DNA of 24,554 nucleotides from assembly GCF_000026985.1 (NCBI RefSeq), contig NC_017390.1, positions 1,200,686 through 1,225,239 of the forward strand, read 5' to 3'. The DNA is from Erwinia pyrifoliae DSM 12163. GTDB taxonomy: Bacteria > Pseudomonadota > Gammaproteobacteria > Enterobacterales > Enterobacteriaceae. A program made the position numbers and the translations under genes. Shown here piece by piece: positions 1 through 8,044 of this stretch. Numbering within the stretch: the first letter of the stretch is position 1; each line of letters opens with the position of its first letter. Under the pieces are notes generated by a model. That model was not told the DNA's origin, did not search any database, and saw only the letters and a list, made by a program, of their open reading frames with translations.

Positions 1-72
1 GCTAATGCTAATGCTAATGCTAATGCTAATGCTAATGCTAATGCTAATGCTAATGCTAATGCTAATGCTAAT
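1..72 (+). repeat. GCTAAT hexanucleotide tandem repeat, at least 12 perfect copies
   Basis: Twelve perfect GCTAAT units run from the first base; the tract may continue upstream. It is in frame with rodZ and encodes (Ala-Asn)n. Because the unit is 6 bp, gain or loss of copies changes linker length by two residues without breaking the frame. Confidence 0.97.
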
Positions 73-381
73 GCTGCCGCACCATCGGATAATGCGCAGC
101 CGGTTGCCATTACCCCGCCGCAGGCAGCGGCTGATACCAATAGCCTGGTGATGAACTTTTCGCGTGACTGCTGGCTGGACGTGACCGATGCGACGGGCAA
201 GAAATTGTTCAGCGGCATGCAGCGCAGCGGAGGTCAACTCAGTCTGGCCGGAAAGGCACCTTACCGGTTGAAGATTGGCGCTCCGGCCGCCGTAGAGATC
301 GAATACCAGGGTAAACCTGTCGATTTGAGTCGTTTTATCCGTACTAACCAGGTTGCCCGCCTGACCGTAGGTGCGCAATAA
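1..381 (+). CDS. rodZ: RodZ cytoskeleton protein, C-terminal part (5' end outside window)
   Basis: The window opens inside this gene; the last 126 codons are visible, ending in TAA. RodZ is a bitopic inner-membrane protein that links MreB filaments to the cell-wall elongation machinery. What is visible is the periplasmic side: an Ala-Asn dipeptide run (at least 24 residues), a short Pro/Ala-rich stretch, and a compact beta-rich C-terminal domain of the DUF4115 type, with the segment [15 protein letters not shown] and an ending VARLTVGAQ typical of enterobacterial RodZ. The N-terminal helix-turn-helix and the membrane segment lie upstream of the window. It sits 39 bp before ispG, the order known from E. 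coli. The unusual part is the perfect hexanucleotide tract in the linker. Confidence 0.93.
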   Translation, partial: ANANANANANANANANANANANANAAAPSDNAQPVAITPPQAAADTNSLVMNFSRDCWLDVTDATGKKLFSGMQRSGGQLSLAGKAPYRLKIGAPAAVEIEYQGKPVDLSRFIRTNQVARLTVGAQ

Positions 382-420
382 CGCATCTTCTCTGGTCGCG
401 AGTAATTGTGGAGAAAGCAT

Positions 421-1542
421 ATGCATAACGAAGCACCCATTATCCGCCGCAAATCAAAGCGCATTTACGTCGGCAAGGTGCCTGTGGGCGACGGCGCGCC
501 TGTCGCCGTTCAGTCCATGACCAATACCCGTACTACCGATGTTGCCGCGACGGTCGCTCAGATCAAAGCGCTGGAACGCGTTGGCGTGGATATTGTGCGC
601 GTGTCCGTACCCACGATGGATGCCGCAGAGGCTTTCCGTCATATCAAGCAGCAGGTTAATGTCCCGCTGGTCGCTGATATCCACTTTGATTATCGCATTG
701 CCCTGAAAGTCGCCGAGTATGGCGTTGACTGTCTGCGTATCAATCCGGGCAATATCGGTAATGAAGAGCGTATTCGCAGCGTTGTTGACTGCGCCCGCCA
801 TTACAACATCCCAATTCGTATCGGTGTGAACGGTGGTTCGCTGGAAAAAGACCTGCAGGAAAAATACGGTGAACCAACGCCGCAGGCGCTGGTGGAATCG
901 GCTATGCGTCATGTCGACCACCTTGAACGGCTCAATTTTGATATGTTCAAGGTCAGCGTAAAAGCTTCAGACGTGTTCCTCGCCGTTGAGTCATATCGCC
1001 TGCTGGCAAAACAGATCGAGCAGCCGCTGCATCTGGGGATCACCGAAGCCGGTGGCGCTCGCGCCGGGTCAGTCAAATCAGCGATTGGCCTCGGCCTGCT
1101 GCTGTCTGAAGGCATTGGCGATACATTACGTATTTCGCTGGCGGCCGATCCGGTTGAAGAAGTCAAAGTGGGCTTCGATATCCTCAAATCACTGCGTATT
1201 CGTTCGCGCGGCATTAACTTTATTGCCTGCCCGACCTGTTCACGTCAGGAGTTTGACGTGATTGGTACGGTCAATGCGCTTGAAGAGCGCCTGGAAGACA
1301 TCATCACGCCGATGGATATTTCCATTATAGGCTGTGTGGTCAATGGTCCCGGAGAAGCCACGGTTTCAACCATGGGCGTGACCGGTGGCAGCAAGAAAAG
1401 TGGTTTTTATGAAGACGGCGTGCGTCTGCGCGAACGTTTGGACAATGACAATATGATCGACCAGCTGGAGGCGCGCATTCGTGCTAAAGCCACCATTCTG
1501 GACGCAGCACGCCGGATTGATATCCAGCAGGTTGAAAAATAA
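421..1542 (+). CDS. ispG: 4-hydroxy-3-methylbut-2-en-1-yl diphosphate synthase (flavodoxin), GcpE/IspG
   Basis: IspG reductively opens ME-cPP to HMBPP, the penultimate step of the MEP isoprenoid pathway, in the cytoplasm. The 373-residue length fits the E. coli enzyme. The [4Fe-4S] ligands are visible: Cys270 and Cys273 in CPTC, Cys305 in CVVNGPGE, and Glu312 from the same motif, exactly the E. coli numbering. The N-terminal TIM-barrel half carries typical segments such as [12 protein letters not shown] and RINPGNIG. I chose ATG 421 over an in-frame upstream start at 406 because GGAGAAAG lies just before it and the protein then begins [12 protein letters not shown] like its relatives. It lies between rodZ and hisS as in other Enterobacterales. 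Confidence 0.97.
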   Translation: MHNEAPIIRRKSKRIYVGKVPVGDGAPVAVQSMTNTRTTDVAATVAQIKALERVGVDIVRVSVPTMDAAEAFRHIKQQVNVPLVADIHFDYRIALKVAEYGVDCLRINPGNIGNEERIRSVVDCARHYNIPIRIGVNGGSLEKDLQEKYGEPTPQALVESAMRHVDHLERLNFDMFKVSVKASDVFLAVESYRLLAKQIEQPLHLGITEAGGARAGSVKSAIGLGLLLSEGIGDTLRISLAADPVEEVKVGFDILKSLRIRSRGINFIACPTCSRQEFDVIGTVNALEERLEDIITPMDISIIGCVVNGPGEATVSTMGVTGGSKKSGFYEDGVRLRERLDNDNMIDQLEARIRAKATILDAARRIDIQQVEK

Positions 1543-1556
1543 TTGAACAGCATTGT

Positions 1557-1581
1557 GTCTGGCCTCTGTCGTTGGCCAGAC
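1557..1581 (+). other. hairpin in the ispG-hisS gap
   Basis: Perfect 8-bp arms GTCTGGCC (1557-1564) and GGCCAGAC (1574-1581) enclose a 9-nt loop, 15 bp after the ispG stop. No T-run follows, so it is not a standard intrinsic terminator; it may stabilise the ispG 3' end or attenuate read-through into hisS. Confidence 0.5.
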
Positions 1582-1768
1582 GTAATCGGCGCAGGCAGTT
1601 TTACCGTGACAGCGCAACAGCGGGAGCGTAACGCAGTTATGTAACGATTATTCACCTGTTTCAACCGCGCTTTAGTTGTTAACGTGATGAATAACGGATT
1701 CGGGCGCTGCCCGGTATGTCATGGGCCGTAAACCAGCCTGCGCATCACCAGATGAAAGAGAATATTTA

Positions 1769-3046
1769 GTGGCGAAGAATATCCAGGCCATTCGTGGCAT
1801 GAACGACTATCTGCCGGCTGAAACCGCCGTGTGGCAGCGCGTAGAGCAGATCCTTAAGCAGGTACTGAGCAGCTACGGTTTCAGTGAAATTCGTATGCCG
1901 ATTGTAGAGCAGACCCCGTTGTTTAAGCGCGCTATCGGTGAAGTCACCGACGTGGTTGAAAAAGAGATGTATACCTTCGACGATCGCAACGGTGAAAGTC
2001 TGACCCTGCGCCCGGAAGGCACCGCCGGCTGCGTGCGTGCGGGCATCGAGCACGGTCTGCTGTACAATCAGGAGCAACGTCTGTGGTACATCGGCCCGAT
2101 GTTCCGCTATGAACGCCCGCAGAAAGGCCGCTATCGTCAGTTCCACCAGATTGGTGCCGAAGTGTTTGGCCTGCAGGGGCCGGACATTGATGCCGAACTG
2201 ATTATGATGACCGCCCGCTGGTGGAAAGCATTGGGTATTGCTGACCATGTGAGGCTGGAGCTTAACTCCATCGGCTCGCTTGAAGCGCGAGCGAACTATC
2301 GCCATGCGCTGGTCGCCTTCCTTGAGCAGCATGTTGAGGTGTTGGATGAGGACTGTAAACGTCGCATGTACTCCAACCCGCTGCGCATGCTGGACAGCAA
2401 AAATCCTGATATCCAGGCATTACTGAACGATGCCCCGACTTTGGGGGATTATCTGGATGACGAATCGCGCGAGCATTTCGCCGGGCTGTGTCGCCAGCTG
2501 GATGCGGCCGGCATCGCTTATCGCGTCAACCAGCGTCTGGTGCGCGGTCTCGATTACTACAACCGCACGGTATTTGAATGGGTGACCGACAGCCTGGGTG
2601 CCCAGGGCACCGTCTGTGCCGGTGGCCGCTACGATGGCCTGGTTGAACAGTTGGGTGGCCGCGCCACGCCAGCTGTCGGTTTCGCCATGGGGCTGGAGCG
2701 CCTGGTGCTGCTGGTGCAGGCAGTTAACCCGGAATTTGAACCGACGCGTGTTGTCGATGTCTATGTTATCGCTTCGGGTCAGGGCGTACAAAGTGCGGCG
2801 CTGCTGCTGGCTGAACAGCTGCGCGATGCGCTGCCGGAACTGAAGCTGATGAGCAATTTTGGCGGTGGTAACTTCAAGAAGCAGTTCGCCCGGGCAGATA
2901 AGTGGGGCGCGCGTATCGCGCTGGTGCTTGGCGAAGATGAAGTGGCCAATGGCCAGCTGGTTTTCAAAGATTTACGTAACGGCGAGCAGCAGACCCTGGC
3001 GCAGCGTGATGCAGCAACCACGCTGGCGGCACTGTTACAGCGCTAA
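1769..3046 (+). CDS. hisS: Histidyl-tRNA synthetase
   Basis: Class II aminoacyl-tRNA synthetase that charges tRNA-His; cytoplasmic homodimer. With a GTG start at 1769 the protein has 425 residues and begins (M)[15 protein letters not shown], matching the conserved enterobacterial N-terminus (E. coli 424 aa). Motif 2 appears as [16 protein letters not shown] with Arg113; the HisA motif RGLDYY carries Arg259; motif 3 is [13 protein letters not shown]-terminal anticodon-binding domain follows, with [18 protein letters not shown]. An in-frame ATG at 1721 would add 16 residues not found in the family, so I rejected it. The 226-bp gap from ispG leaves room for a separate promoter, but I could not assign one confidently. 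Confidence 0.96.
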   Translation: MAKNIQAIRGMNDYLPAETAVWQRVEQILKQVLSSYGFSEIRMPIVEQTPLFKRAIGEVTDVVEKEMYTFDDRNGESLTLRPEGTAGCVRAGIEHGLLYNQEQRLWYIGPMFRYERPQKGRYRQFHQIGAEVFGLQGPDIDAELIMMTARWWKALGIADHVRLELNSIGSLEARANYRHALVAFLEQHVEVLDEDCKRRMYSNPLRMLDSKNPDIQALLNDAPTLGDYLDDESREHFAGLCRQLDAAGIAYRVNQRLVRGLDYYNRTVFEWVTDSLGAQGTVCAGGRYDGLVEQLGGRATPAVGFAMGLERLVLLVQAVNPEFEPTRVVDVYVIASGQGVQSAALLLAEQLRDALPELKLMSNFGGGNFKKQFARADKWGARIALVLGEDEVANGQLVFKDLRNGEQQTLAQRDAATTLAALLQR

Positions 3047-3083
3047 GCCTTAAGGCGAGCACGATTTAAAGGAGTAGTATTGC

Positions 3084-3704
3084 GTGGAAGTGTATAGCAA
3101 CGAACATGAACAGACAGATGCGCTGAAAAATTTCTTTGCCCAGAACGGCAAAGCGCTGGTCGTCGGTGTGGTATTGGGTGTCGGTGCCTTAATTGGCTGG
3201 CGTATCTGGAGCAATCACCAGGACAGCGGATCGCGCGAAGTCTCTGCCGCCTATCAGCAGGTAACCACGGCGCTGGATGCCAGTAAACCCGCATCGATTG
3301 CAGCGGCAGCGCAGTTTGCCAGCGAAAACAGCAATACCTACGGAGCGCTGGCTTCACTGGACGTGGCAAAACGTTATATTGATAACAATCAGCTGGATAA
3401 AGCCGCTGAACAACTACAAAGCGGTCTGAAAAATACCCAGGACGCGAATCTACAGGCAGTGCTGAATCTGCGTCTGGCACGTATCCAACTGCAGCAGAAG
3501 CAGCCGGATGCGGTACTGAAGACGTTGGATAGCGTCAAGGGCGATGGCTGGGCGACTATCGTTGCAGACGTGCGCGGAGAAGCGCTGCTCAGTAAGGGTG
3601 ACATCCAGGGCGCACGCGATGCGTGGAGCAAAGGGATCGCTTCTGATGCGTCATCGTCGCTGAAAGAGATGCTGCAAATGAAAGTGAATAATCTGCCGGG
3701 CTGA
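3084..3704 (+). CDS. yfgM: YfgM, periplasmic TPR chaperone/ancillary SecYEG translocon subunit
   Basis: The 206-residue protein has the same length as E. coli YfgM. It is a single-pass inner-membrane protein: a short cytoplasmic N-terminus, a membrane segment at about residues 24-42 (ALVVGVVLGVGALIGW), then a periplasmic TPR-like helical domain with typical stretches NTYGALASLDVA and LRLARIQLQQKQPDA. YfgM is known to associate with PpiD and the Sec translocon and to help outer-membrane protein traffic, which fits its position before bamB. The start is GTG 3084, with GGAG nine bases upstream. It follows hisS by 37 bp and is likely co-transcribed with it. Confidence 0.93.
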   Translation: MEVYSNEHEQTDALKNFFAQNGKALVVGVVLGVGALIGWRIWSNHQDSGSREVSAAYQQVTTALDASKPASIAAAAQFASENSNTYGALASLDVAKRYIDNNQLDKAAEQLQSGLKNTQDANLQAVLNLRLARIQLQQKQPDAVLKTLDSVKGDGWATIVADVRGEALLSKGDIQGARDAWSKGIASDASSSLKEMLQMKVNNLPG

Positions 3705-3717
3705 TACAGCTAAATGA

Positions 3718-3778
3718 TTCAAGTTCAGGGCGGTGCTCAGTGATGGGCACGGCATCAGCCACCGCCCTCCGGCTTGAA
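3718..3778 (+). repeat. 61-bp nested palindrome between yfgM and bamB
   Basis: Three nested arm pairs share one centre: TTCAAG (3718-3723)/CTTGAA (3773-3778), AGGGCGGTG (3727-3735)/CACCGCCCT (3760-3768) and TGATG (3741-3745)/CATCA (3753-3757). The arms are perfect; small internal loops separate them. It could be an mRNA-stabilising or read-through-limiting element, or a dispersed palindromic repeat. The outer right arm overlaps the -35 box of the bamB promoter. Confidence 0.7.
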
Positions 3779-3802
3779 ATATACCGTGTTTAGCTCTATA
3801 AA
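3774..3802 (+). promoter_or_regulatory. sigma70-type promoter of bamB
   Basis: TTGAAA (3774-3779), a 17-bp spacer and TATAAA (3797-3802) lie about 30 bp before the bamB start. Each box is one mismatch from consensus and the spacing is optimal. I saw no sigmaE-type boxes, although bamB is a known sigmaE target in E. coli. Confidence 0.6.
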
Positions 3803-3832
3803 TTTGGCCTGCACAGGCACAAGAGGAATTTC

Positions 3833-5014
3833 ATGGAATTGCGTAAGTTACTTCTGCCGGGACTGATGTCAGTCACCCTGCTCAGCGGATGTTCATGGTT
3901 CAGCGGTGAAGAAGATGTTGTCACCATGTCACCACTACCAACGGTGCAGAATCAGTTCGAACCGAAAAAAGTCTGGAGTACTTCCGTCGGGGATGGCGTG
4001 GGTGATTTTTACTCTAATCTGCACCCGGCCTGGGCAGATAACACCATTTATGCCGCCGATCGCCACGGTACGGTGAAAGCGCTGAATTCTGGCGATGGCA
4101 AAGAACAGTGGAAAGTTGACCTGTCTGAAAGAACCGGTTTCTTCTCCAGCAATATCCCTGCACTATTGTCCGGTGGCCTGACCGTTGATAGCGGCCGTGT
4201 TTACCTTGGCAGTGAACGCGCCCAGGTTTTTGCGCTGAATACCAGCGATGGTTCGATTGCCTGGCAGACCAAAGCGGCGGGTGAAGTGTTATCCCGTCCG
4301 GTGGTCAGCGATGGCCTGGTGCTGGTTCATACCAGCAACGGCGTGTTGCAGGGACTCGATCAGTTAAGCGGTAACGTCAAATGGTCAGTCAACCTTGATG
4401 TACCCGCACTGAGCCTGCGTGGCGAATCTGCACCGGCCAGCGCATTCGGTGCGGCCATTGTCGGTGGCGACAACGGTCGCGTCAGCGCGGTGATGATGAA
4501 TCAGGGCCAGATTATCTGGCAACAGCGTATCTCACAGCCGAGCGGCGCTACCGAAATTGACCGTCTGGCCGATGTCGATACCACTCCGGTCGTGGTCAAT
4601 GGCGTGGTCTATGCGCTGGCCTATAACGGCAACCTGACGGCGTTGGATCTGCGCTCCGGTCAGATCCTCTGGAAACGTGAAATTGGCTCGGTGCACGATA
4701 TGATCATTGATGCCGGTCGTATCTTCCTGATCGATCAGGATGACCGCGTGATGGCGCTGAACGCCGAAGGCGGCGTCAGCATCTGGCGTCAGAGCGATCT
4801 TCTGCACCGCAACCTGACTTCACCGGTACTGTATAACGGTTACCTGGTGATGGGTGACAGTGAAGGCTACCTGCACTGGATAAACACCGACGACGGTCGT
4901 TTTGTCGCCCAGCAGAAGCTGGACAACTCCGGTTTCCAGACTGAACCTGTGGTTGCCAGCGACAAATTGCTGATTCAGTCGAAAGACGGCGAGGTTTACG
5001 CGATTACGCGTTAA
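3833..5014 (+). CDS. bamB: Outer-membrane assembly lipoprotein BamB
   Basis: BamB is a lipoprotein of the BAM complex that binds the POTRA domains of BamA and helps insert beta-barrel proteins into the outer membrane. The 393-residue product has a lipoprotein signal with lipobox LSGC, so Cys20 is the lipidated residue after cleavage. The rest is an eight-bladed beta-propeller built of PQQ-like repeats: recurring patterns such as VKALNSGDGKEQW, VFALNTSDGSIAW, LTALDLRSGQILW and VMALNAEGGVSIW mark successive blades. The length matches E. coli (392 aa). AGAGGA lies six bases before the ATG. It has its own promoter upstream and is closed by a strong terminator. Confidence 0.97.
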   Translation: MELRKLLLPGLMSVTLLSGCSWFSGEEDVVTMSPLPTVQNQFEPKKVWSTSVGDGVGDFYSNLHPAWADNTIYAADRHGTVKALNSGDGKEQWKVDLSERTGFFSSNIPALLSGGLTVDSGRVYLGSERAQVFALNTSDGSIAWQTKAAGEVLSRPVVSDGLVLVHTSNGVLQGLDQLSGNVKWSVNLDVPALSLRGESAPASAFGAAIVGGDNGRVSAVMMNQGQIIWQQRISQPSGATEIDRLADVDTTPVVVNGVVYALAYNGNLTALDLRSGQILWKREIGSVHDMIIDAGRIFLIDQDDRVMALNAEGGVSIWRQSDLLHRNLTSPVLYNGYLVMGDSEGYLHWINTDDGRFVAQQKLDNSGFQTEPVVASDKLLIQSKDGEVYAITR

Positions 5015-5074
5015 GCCGCCTTGGTATCACTACCCGTTCGTTTTCGCCTGCATGACGGCTCTACGAGCAAGTGT

Positions 5075-5110
5075 AAACGGCTCCTGATTAGTCAGGAGCC
5101 GTTTTGTTTT
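5075..5110 (+). terminator. intrinsic terminator after bamB
   Basis: A perfect 13-bp stem, AAACGGCTCCTGA (5075-5087) with TCAGGAGCCGTTT (5092-5104), 4-nt loop, followed by a T-rich tail (TTGTTTT). Confidence 0.93.
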
Positions 5111-5227
5111 TCTCCCGGCGTGTTATCCTAAGCGCCATCGGCCTGCGCCTTGCGTCAGATCAACTGCCTGCGGGCAGCGAAAACTCTTCGCAGCCAGGCG
5201 CTTATTATTTAGTTATGAGGCTTCAAT

Positions 5228-6724
5228 ATGGTACCTGTGGTCGCGCTGGTCGGGCGTCCCAATGTGGGAAAATCCACCTTGTTTAACCGCTTAACGCGCA
5301 CGCGAGACGCGCTGGTAGCAGATTTTCCCGGGCTTACCCGAGACCGCAAATACGGTCGCGCCGAAATAGAAGGGCGCGAATTTATTTGTATTGATACCGG
5401 CGGTATCGATGGCAACGAAGAGGGCGTGGAAACCCGTATGGCGGAACAGTCACTGCTGGCGATTGAAGAAGCCGATGTGGTGCTGTTTATGGTTGATGCC
5501 CGCGCCGGGCTGATGCCGGCCGATGTGGCTATCGCTAAGCATCTGCGTTCGCGTCAGAAGCCCACGTTTATCGTGGCCAACAAGACTGACGGCCTGGATG
5601 CGGATTCGGCGGTAGTGGACTTCTGGTCACTCGGACTGGGTGAGATCCATCCGATTGCCGCCTCCCACGGGCGCGGCGTAACCAGCCTGCTGGAGCTGGT
5701 ACTGCTGCCGTGGATGGATGAAGTCGCCCCTGAGCGCGAGCTGACCGAAGAAGAAGAAAACGAAGCCTACTGGGCCGCACTGGCAGCAAAAGAAGCCAAA
5801 GCCAACGGTGAAGAGACGGCGGAAGAAGATGACTTTAACCCGCTCGATCTGCCGATCAAGCTGGCTATCGTTGGTCGCCCTAACGTTGGTAAGTCGACGC
5901 TGACTAACCGTATTCTCGGTGAAGACCGCGTGGTGGTCTTCGACATGCCGGGCACGACGCGTGACAGCATCTATATCCCGATGGAGCGTGACGGGCGTGA
6001 GTATATCCTGATCGATACCGCCGGGGTGCGTAAGCGCGGGAAAGTAACGGAAACCGTCGAGAAATTCTCTGTAATCAAAACGTTAAAGGCGATCGAAGAT
6101 GCCAACGTGGTGATGCTGGTTATTGATGCTCACGAAGGTATTTCCGATCAGGATCTCTCCCTGCTGGGCTTTATCCTCAACAGTGGCCGCTCACTGGTGA
6201 TCGTGGTTAACAAGTGGGATGGGCTGTCACAGGAAGTGCGCGATGAAGTGAAAGAAGCGCTGGATTATCGCCTGGGCTTTATCGACTTCGCGCGCATTCA
6301 CTTTATCTCTGCCCTGCACGGCAGCGGCGTGGGTAATCTGTTTGAATCGGTGACCGAAGCTTACGACTGTTCAACGCGCCGCGTTAACACCTCGATGTTA
6401 ACGCGTATCATGCATATGGCGGCTGACGACCATCAGCCACCGCTGGTGCGTAGCCGCCGCGTGAAGCTTAAATATGCTCACGCCGGGGGCTATAACCCGC
6501 CGATTGTGGTGATCCACGGTAATCAGGTCAAAGATCTGCCGGATTCCTACAAGCGTTATCTGATGAACTATTTCCGTCGTTCGCTGGACATCATGGGAAC
6601 GCCGATCCGTATCCAGTTCAAAGAGGGTGATAACCCGTACGAAGGCAAACGCAACCTGCTGACGCCTAACCAGCAGCGTAAACGCCAACGCTTAATGAGC
6701 CACTTGAAAAAGAACAAACGCTGA
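5228..6724 (+). CDS. der: Ribosome-associated double GTPase Der (EngA)
   Basis: Der is an essential GTPase with two tandem G domains and a C-terminal KH-like domain; it acts in late assembly of the 50S ribosomal subunit. Both P-loops read GRPNVGKST (residues 9-17 and 216-224). The NKxD motifs are NKTD (118-121) and NKWD (328-331); the switch motifs include DTGG, PGTTRD and DTAG. The two domains are joined by an acidic linker (about 176-208, with TEEEEN and EETAEEDD). The KH-like part includes [10 protein letters not shown] and [11 protein letters not shown], and the tail is Lys/Arg-rich. At 498 residues it is slightly longer than the E. coli protein (490). GAGGC lies upstream of the ATG. A strong terminator isolates it from bamB. 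Confidence 0.97.
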   Translation: MVPVVALVGRPNVGKSTLFNRLTRTRDALVADFPGLTRDRKYGRAEIEGREFICIDTGGIDGNEEGVETRMAEQSLLAIEEADVVLFMVDARAGLMPADVAIAKHLRSRQKPTFIVANKTDGLDADSAVVDFWSLGLGEIHPIAASHGRGVTSLLELVLLPWMDEVAPERELTEEEENEAYWAALAAKEAKANGEETAEEDDFNPLDLPIKLAIVGRPNVGKSTLTNRILGEDRVVVFDMPGTTRDSIYIPMERDGREYILIDTAGVRKRGKVTETVEKFSVIKTLKAIEDANVVMLVIDAHEGISDQDLSLLGFILNSGRSLVIVVNKWDGLSQEVRDEVKEALDYRLGFIDFARIHFISALHGSGVGNLFESVTEAYDCSTRRVNTSMLTRIMHMAADDHQPPLVRSRRVKLKYAHAGGYNPPIVVIHGNQVKDLPDSYKRYLMNYFRRSLDIMGTPIRIQFKEGDNPYEGKRNLLTPNQQRKRQRLMSHLKKNKR

Positions 6725-6794
6725 TGCGCATGGGGGCTGATGCCGATTGTTCAAGCGTGAACTGAACGGCTGAAAGGCTCTGCACGCCGGCAAT

Positions 6795-6827
6795 AATCCG
6801 CCATCTCCCAGGATGGCGGATTTTTTT
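6795..6827 (+). terminator. intrinsic terminator after der
   Basis: Arms AATCCGCCATC (6795-6805) and GATGGCGGATT (6812-6822) with a 6-nt loop, followed by a run of T to 6827. It lies between the convergent genes der and the nucleotidyltransferase. Confidence 0.92.
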
Positions 6828-6891
6828 ATGTGGCTTAGCGAAGTGACAGATGCCGTTCTTACATAACAACGTCGAATTTGTGCCGCCCGCT

Positions 6892-7776
6892 TCAACGCAG
6901 CAGCTTTTCCACGCGGTCGGGGTAAACCCATTCTTTTATGCCGGCGACTTCCCTGGCCAGCCGCGCGTAAAGCGTTGTTGTGGCCCCGTAAGCCCGCCAT
7001 GCATCCTCTGCATCAAAGTGGCCAAAGGTCTGATCGAGCTGTAGCCATATTTCCTCTCCGGCCCAGCCCCGCATGCCTTTCCCACCGTGCCAGACGTCTG
7101 TTAACCCCCCGCTATCAACCAAGGCGTGCCATTCGATCATCTCCAGCAGCAGTTCCTTCATTGTCCAGTCACGCTGTTTGACAAGGAAAAGCTCGTTGCG
7201 GGCGAGGTAGCCGGGTACATGAAACGCTTCAAACCAGAACTCTTCCACACGCTGGCAAAAATGCGCTTCTGTGGGGATGGTGCGAGTGGACCCGGTCAAT
7301 ATGGCGGCAGGTAAGCGTTGCGCCAGATTATCCTTATCCATCACTAGCCGGTAGCCGCGCTGATACAGAGGATCCAGTTGGTTATCAGCAGCCATACGAG
7401 TCAGGCGTGACAAGCCCGCGAGGGTAAAATCGACTTTTGTCCTCCCTTCGAAAATCACCAGCCGGGTTGGCCATTGCTGGTCATCTTCAGCGTCAAGATG
7501 TAAAACGGTGATAGTTTCCCCGATGGCACCGATCCAGCCATCGGTGACGGCCAGCAAGTGCGGCTCACGCGCTATTATTTCAATATCGATATCGGAGAAT
7601 TCATCCGCGAGGCCGTCAGCCCTTACCAGGGATCCGGTTTGCACCAGCGCACGCACGTTATCGGTGTTGCTGGCCCACTGTTGTATCTTTTCCAACAGGT
7701 AACAACGCTTTGCTTCTGTCTCTGTCACTTTTGCATCCTCGGCTGATAATGGGGTCTTATTGTCGACAATACGCAT
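6892..7776 (-). CDS. ANT(6)/AadK-like nucleotidyltransferase
   Basis: The product resembles the streptomycin (aminoglycoside 6-) adenylyltransferase family in length (294 aa) and layout. It has the nucleotidyltransferase signature: Gly48-Ser49 (QTGSLVR), Asp62 and Asp64 in SDIDIE, and a third acidic residue Asp116 in KVDFTL. The C-terminal half is helical, with FEAFHVPGYLARNELF and WHALVDSGGLTDVWHGGKGM typical of AadK-like proteins. Whether it modifies an aminoglycoside cannot be told from sequence; chromosomal members are often silent or have other substrates. The start is uncertain: ATG 7776 has no clear SD, a GTG at 7728 is preceded by GAGG, and a TTG at 7809 is also in frame. It converges on der and is divergent from the PQQ dehydrogenase. 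It is not part of the conserved der-xseA neighbourhood. Confidence 0.8.
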   Translation of the reverse strand: MRIVDNKTPLSAEDAKVTETEAKRCYLLEKIQQWASNTDNVRALVQTGSLVRADGLADEFSDIDIEIIAREPHLLAVTDGWIGAIGETITVLHLDAEDDQQWPTRLVIFEGRTKVDFTLAGLSRLTRMAADNQLDPLYQRGYRLVMDKDNLAQRLPAAILTGSTRTIPTEAHFCQRVEEFWFEAFHVPGYLARNELFLVKQRDWTMKELLLEMIEWHALVDSGGLTDVWHGGKGMRGWAGEEIWLQLDQTFGHFDAEDAWRAYGATTTLYARLAREVAGIKEWVYPDRVEKLLR

Positions 7777-7873
7777 CTGCTTTGGGGAAATGCCCTTACT
7801 GACAATCAATCATTTTGTGACAGGAGTGAATTAAACGTTACCCATAATGCCCATATTGTTAATTTACTGTTTT

Positions 7874-7900
7874 TTTACATTATGAACCTGGTGGTACAAT
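7874..7900 (+). promoter_or_regulatory. candidate extended -10 promoter of the PQQ dehydrogenase
   Basis: TGGTACAAT (7892-7900) is an extended -10 element; TTTACA (7874-7879) lies 15 bp before the hexamer. It implies a leader of about 135 nt, which contains a short dyad CACGCC/GGCGTG at 7926-7938 and the SD AGGAG at 8032-8036. Confidence 0.5.
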
Positions 7901-8044
7901 TCTGCTGCTTGCCAATATTGCTGGTCACGCCGGGCGTGTGTCGGCCATGCTTGCGCAAAAAGGAGGGCGATTCAGCCCCAGGTCAGTTTCAATCAGATAA
8001 GGTTTTACGTTAAATCGGCCTTATTTCCACCAGGAGTATTTTGT

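Noticed and set aside
1..72. CRISPR-like repeat array
   Set aside because: Six-base units without spacers, in frame within rodZ.
1543..1768. T-box or other riboswitch controlling hisS
   Set aside because: Only a simple 8-bp hairpin is seen; no T-box sequence or terminator/antiterminator pair, and T-boxes are not expected in this group.
1766..2332. Long antisense frame opposite hisS, and similar ones opposite ispG, der, guaB and guaA
   Set aside because: They mirror the codon structure of highly conserved genes, have no SD, and do not resemble any protein I recognise.
5104..5286. 60-codon frame before der
   Set aside because: It starts inside the bamB terminator tail and overlaps der in another frame; no SD and no recognisable protein.
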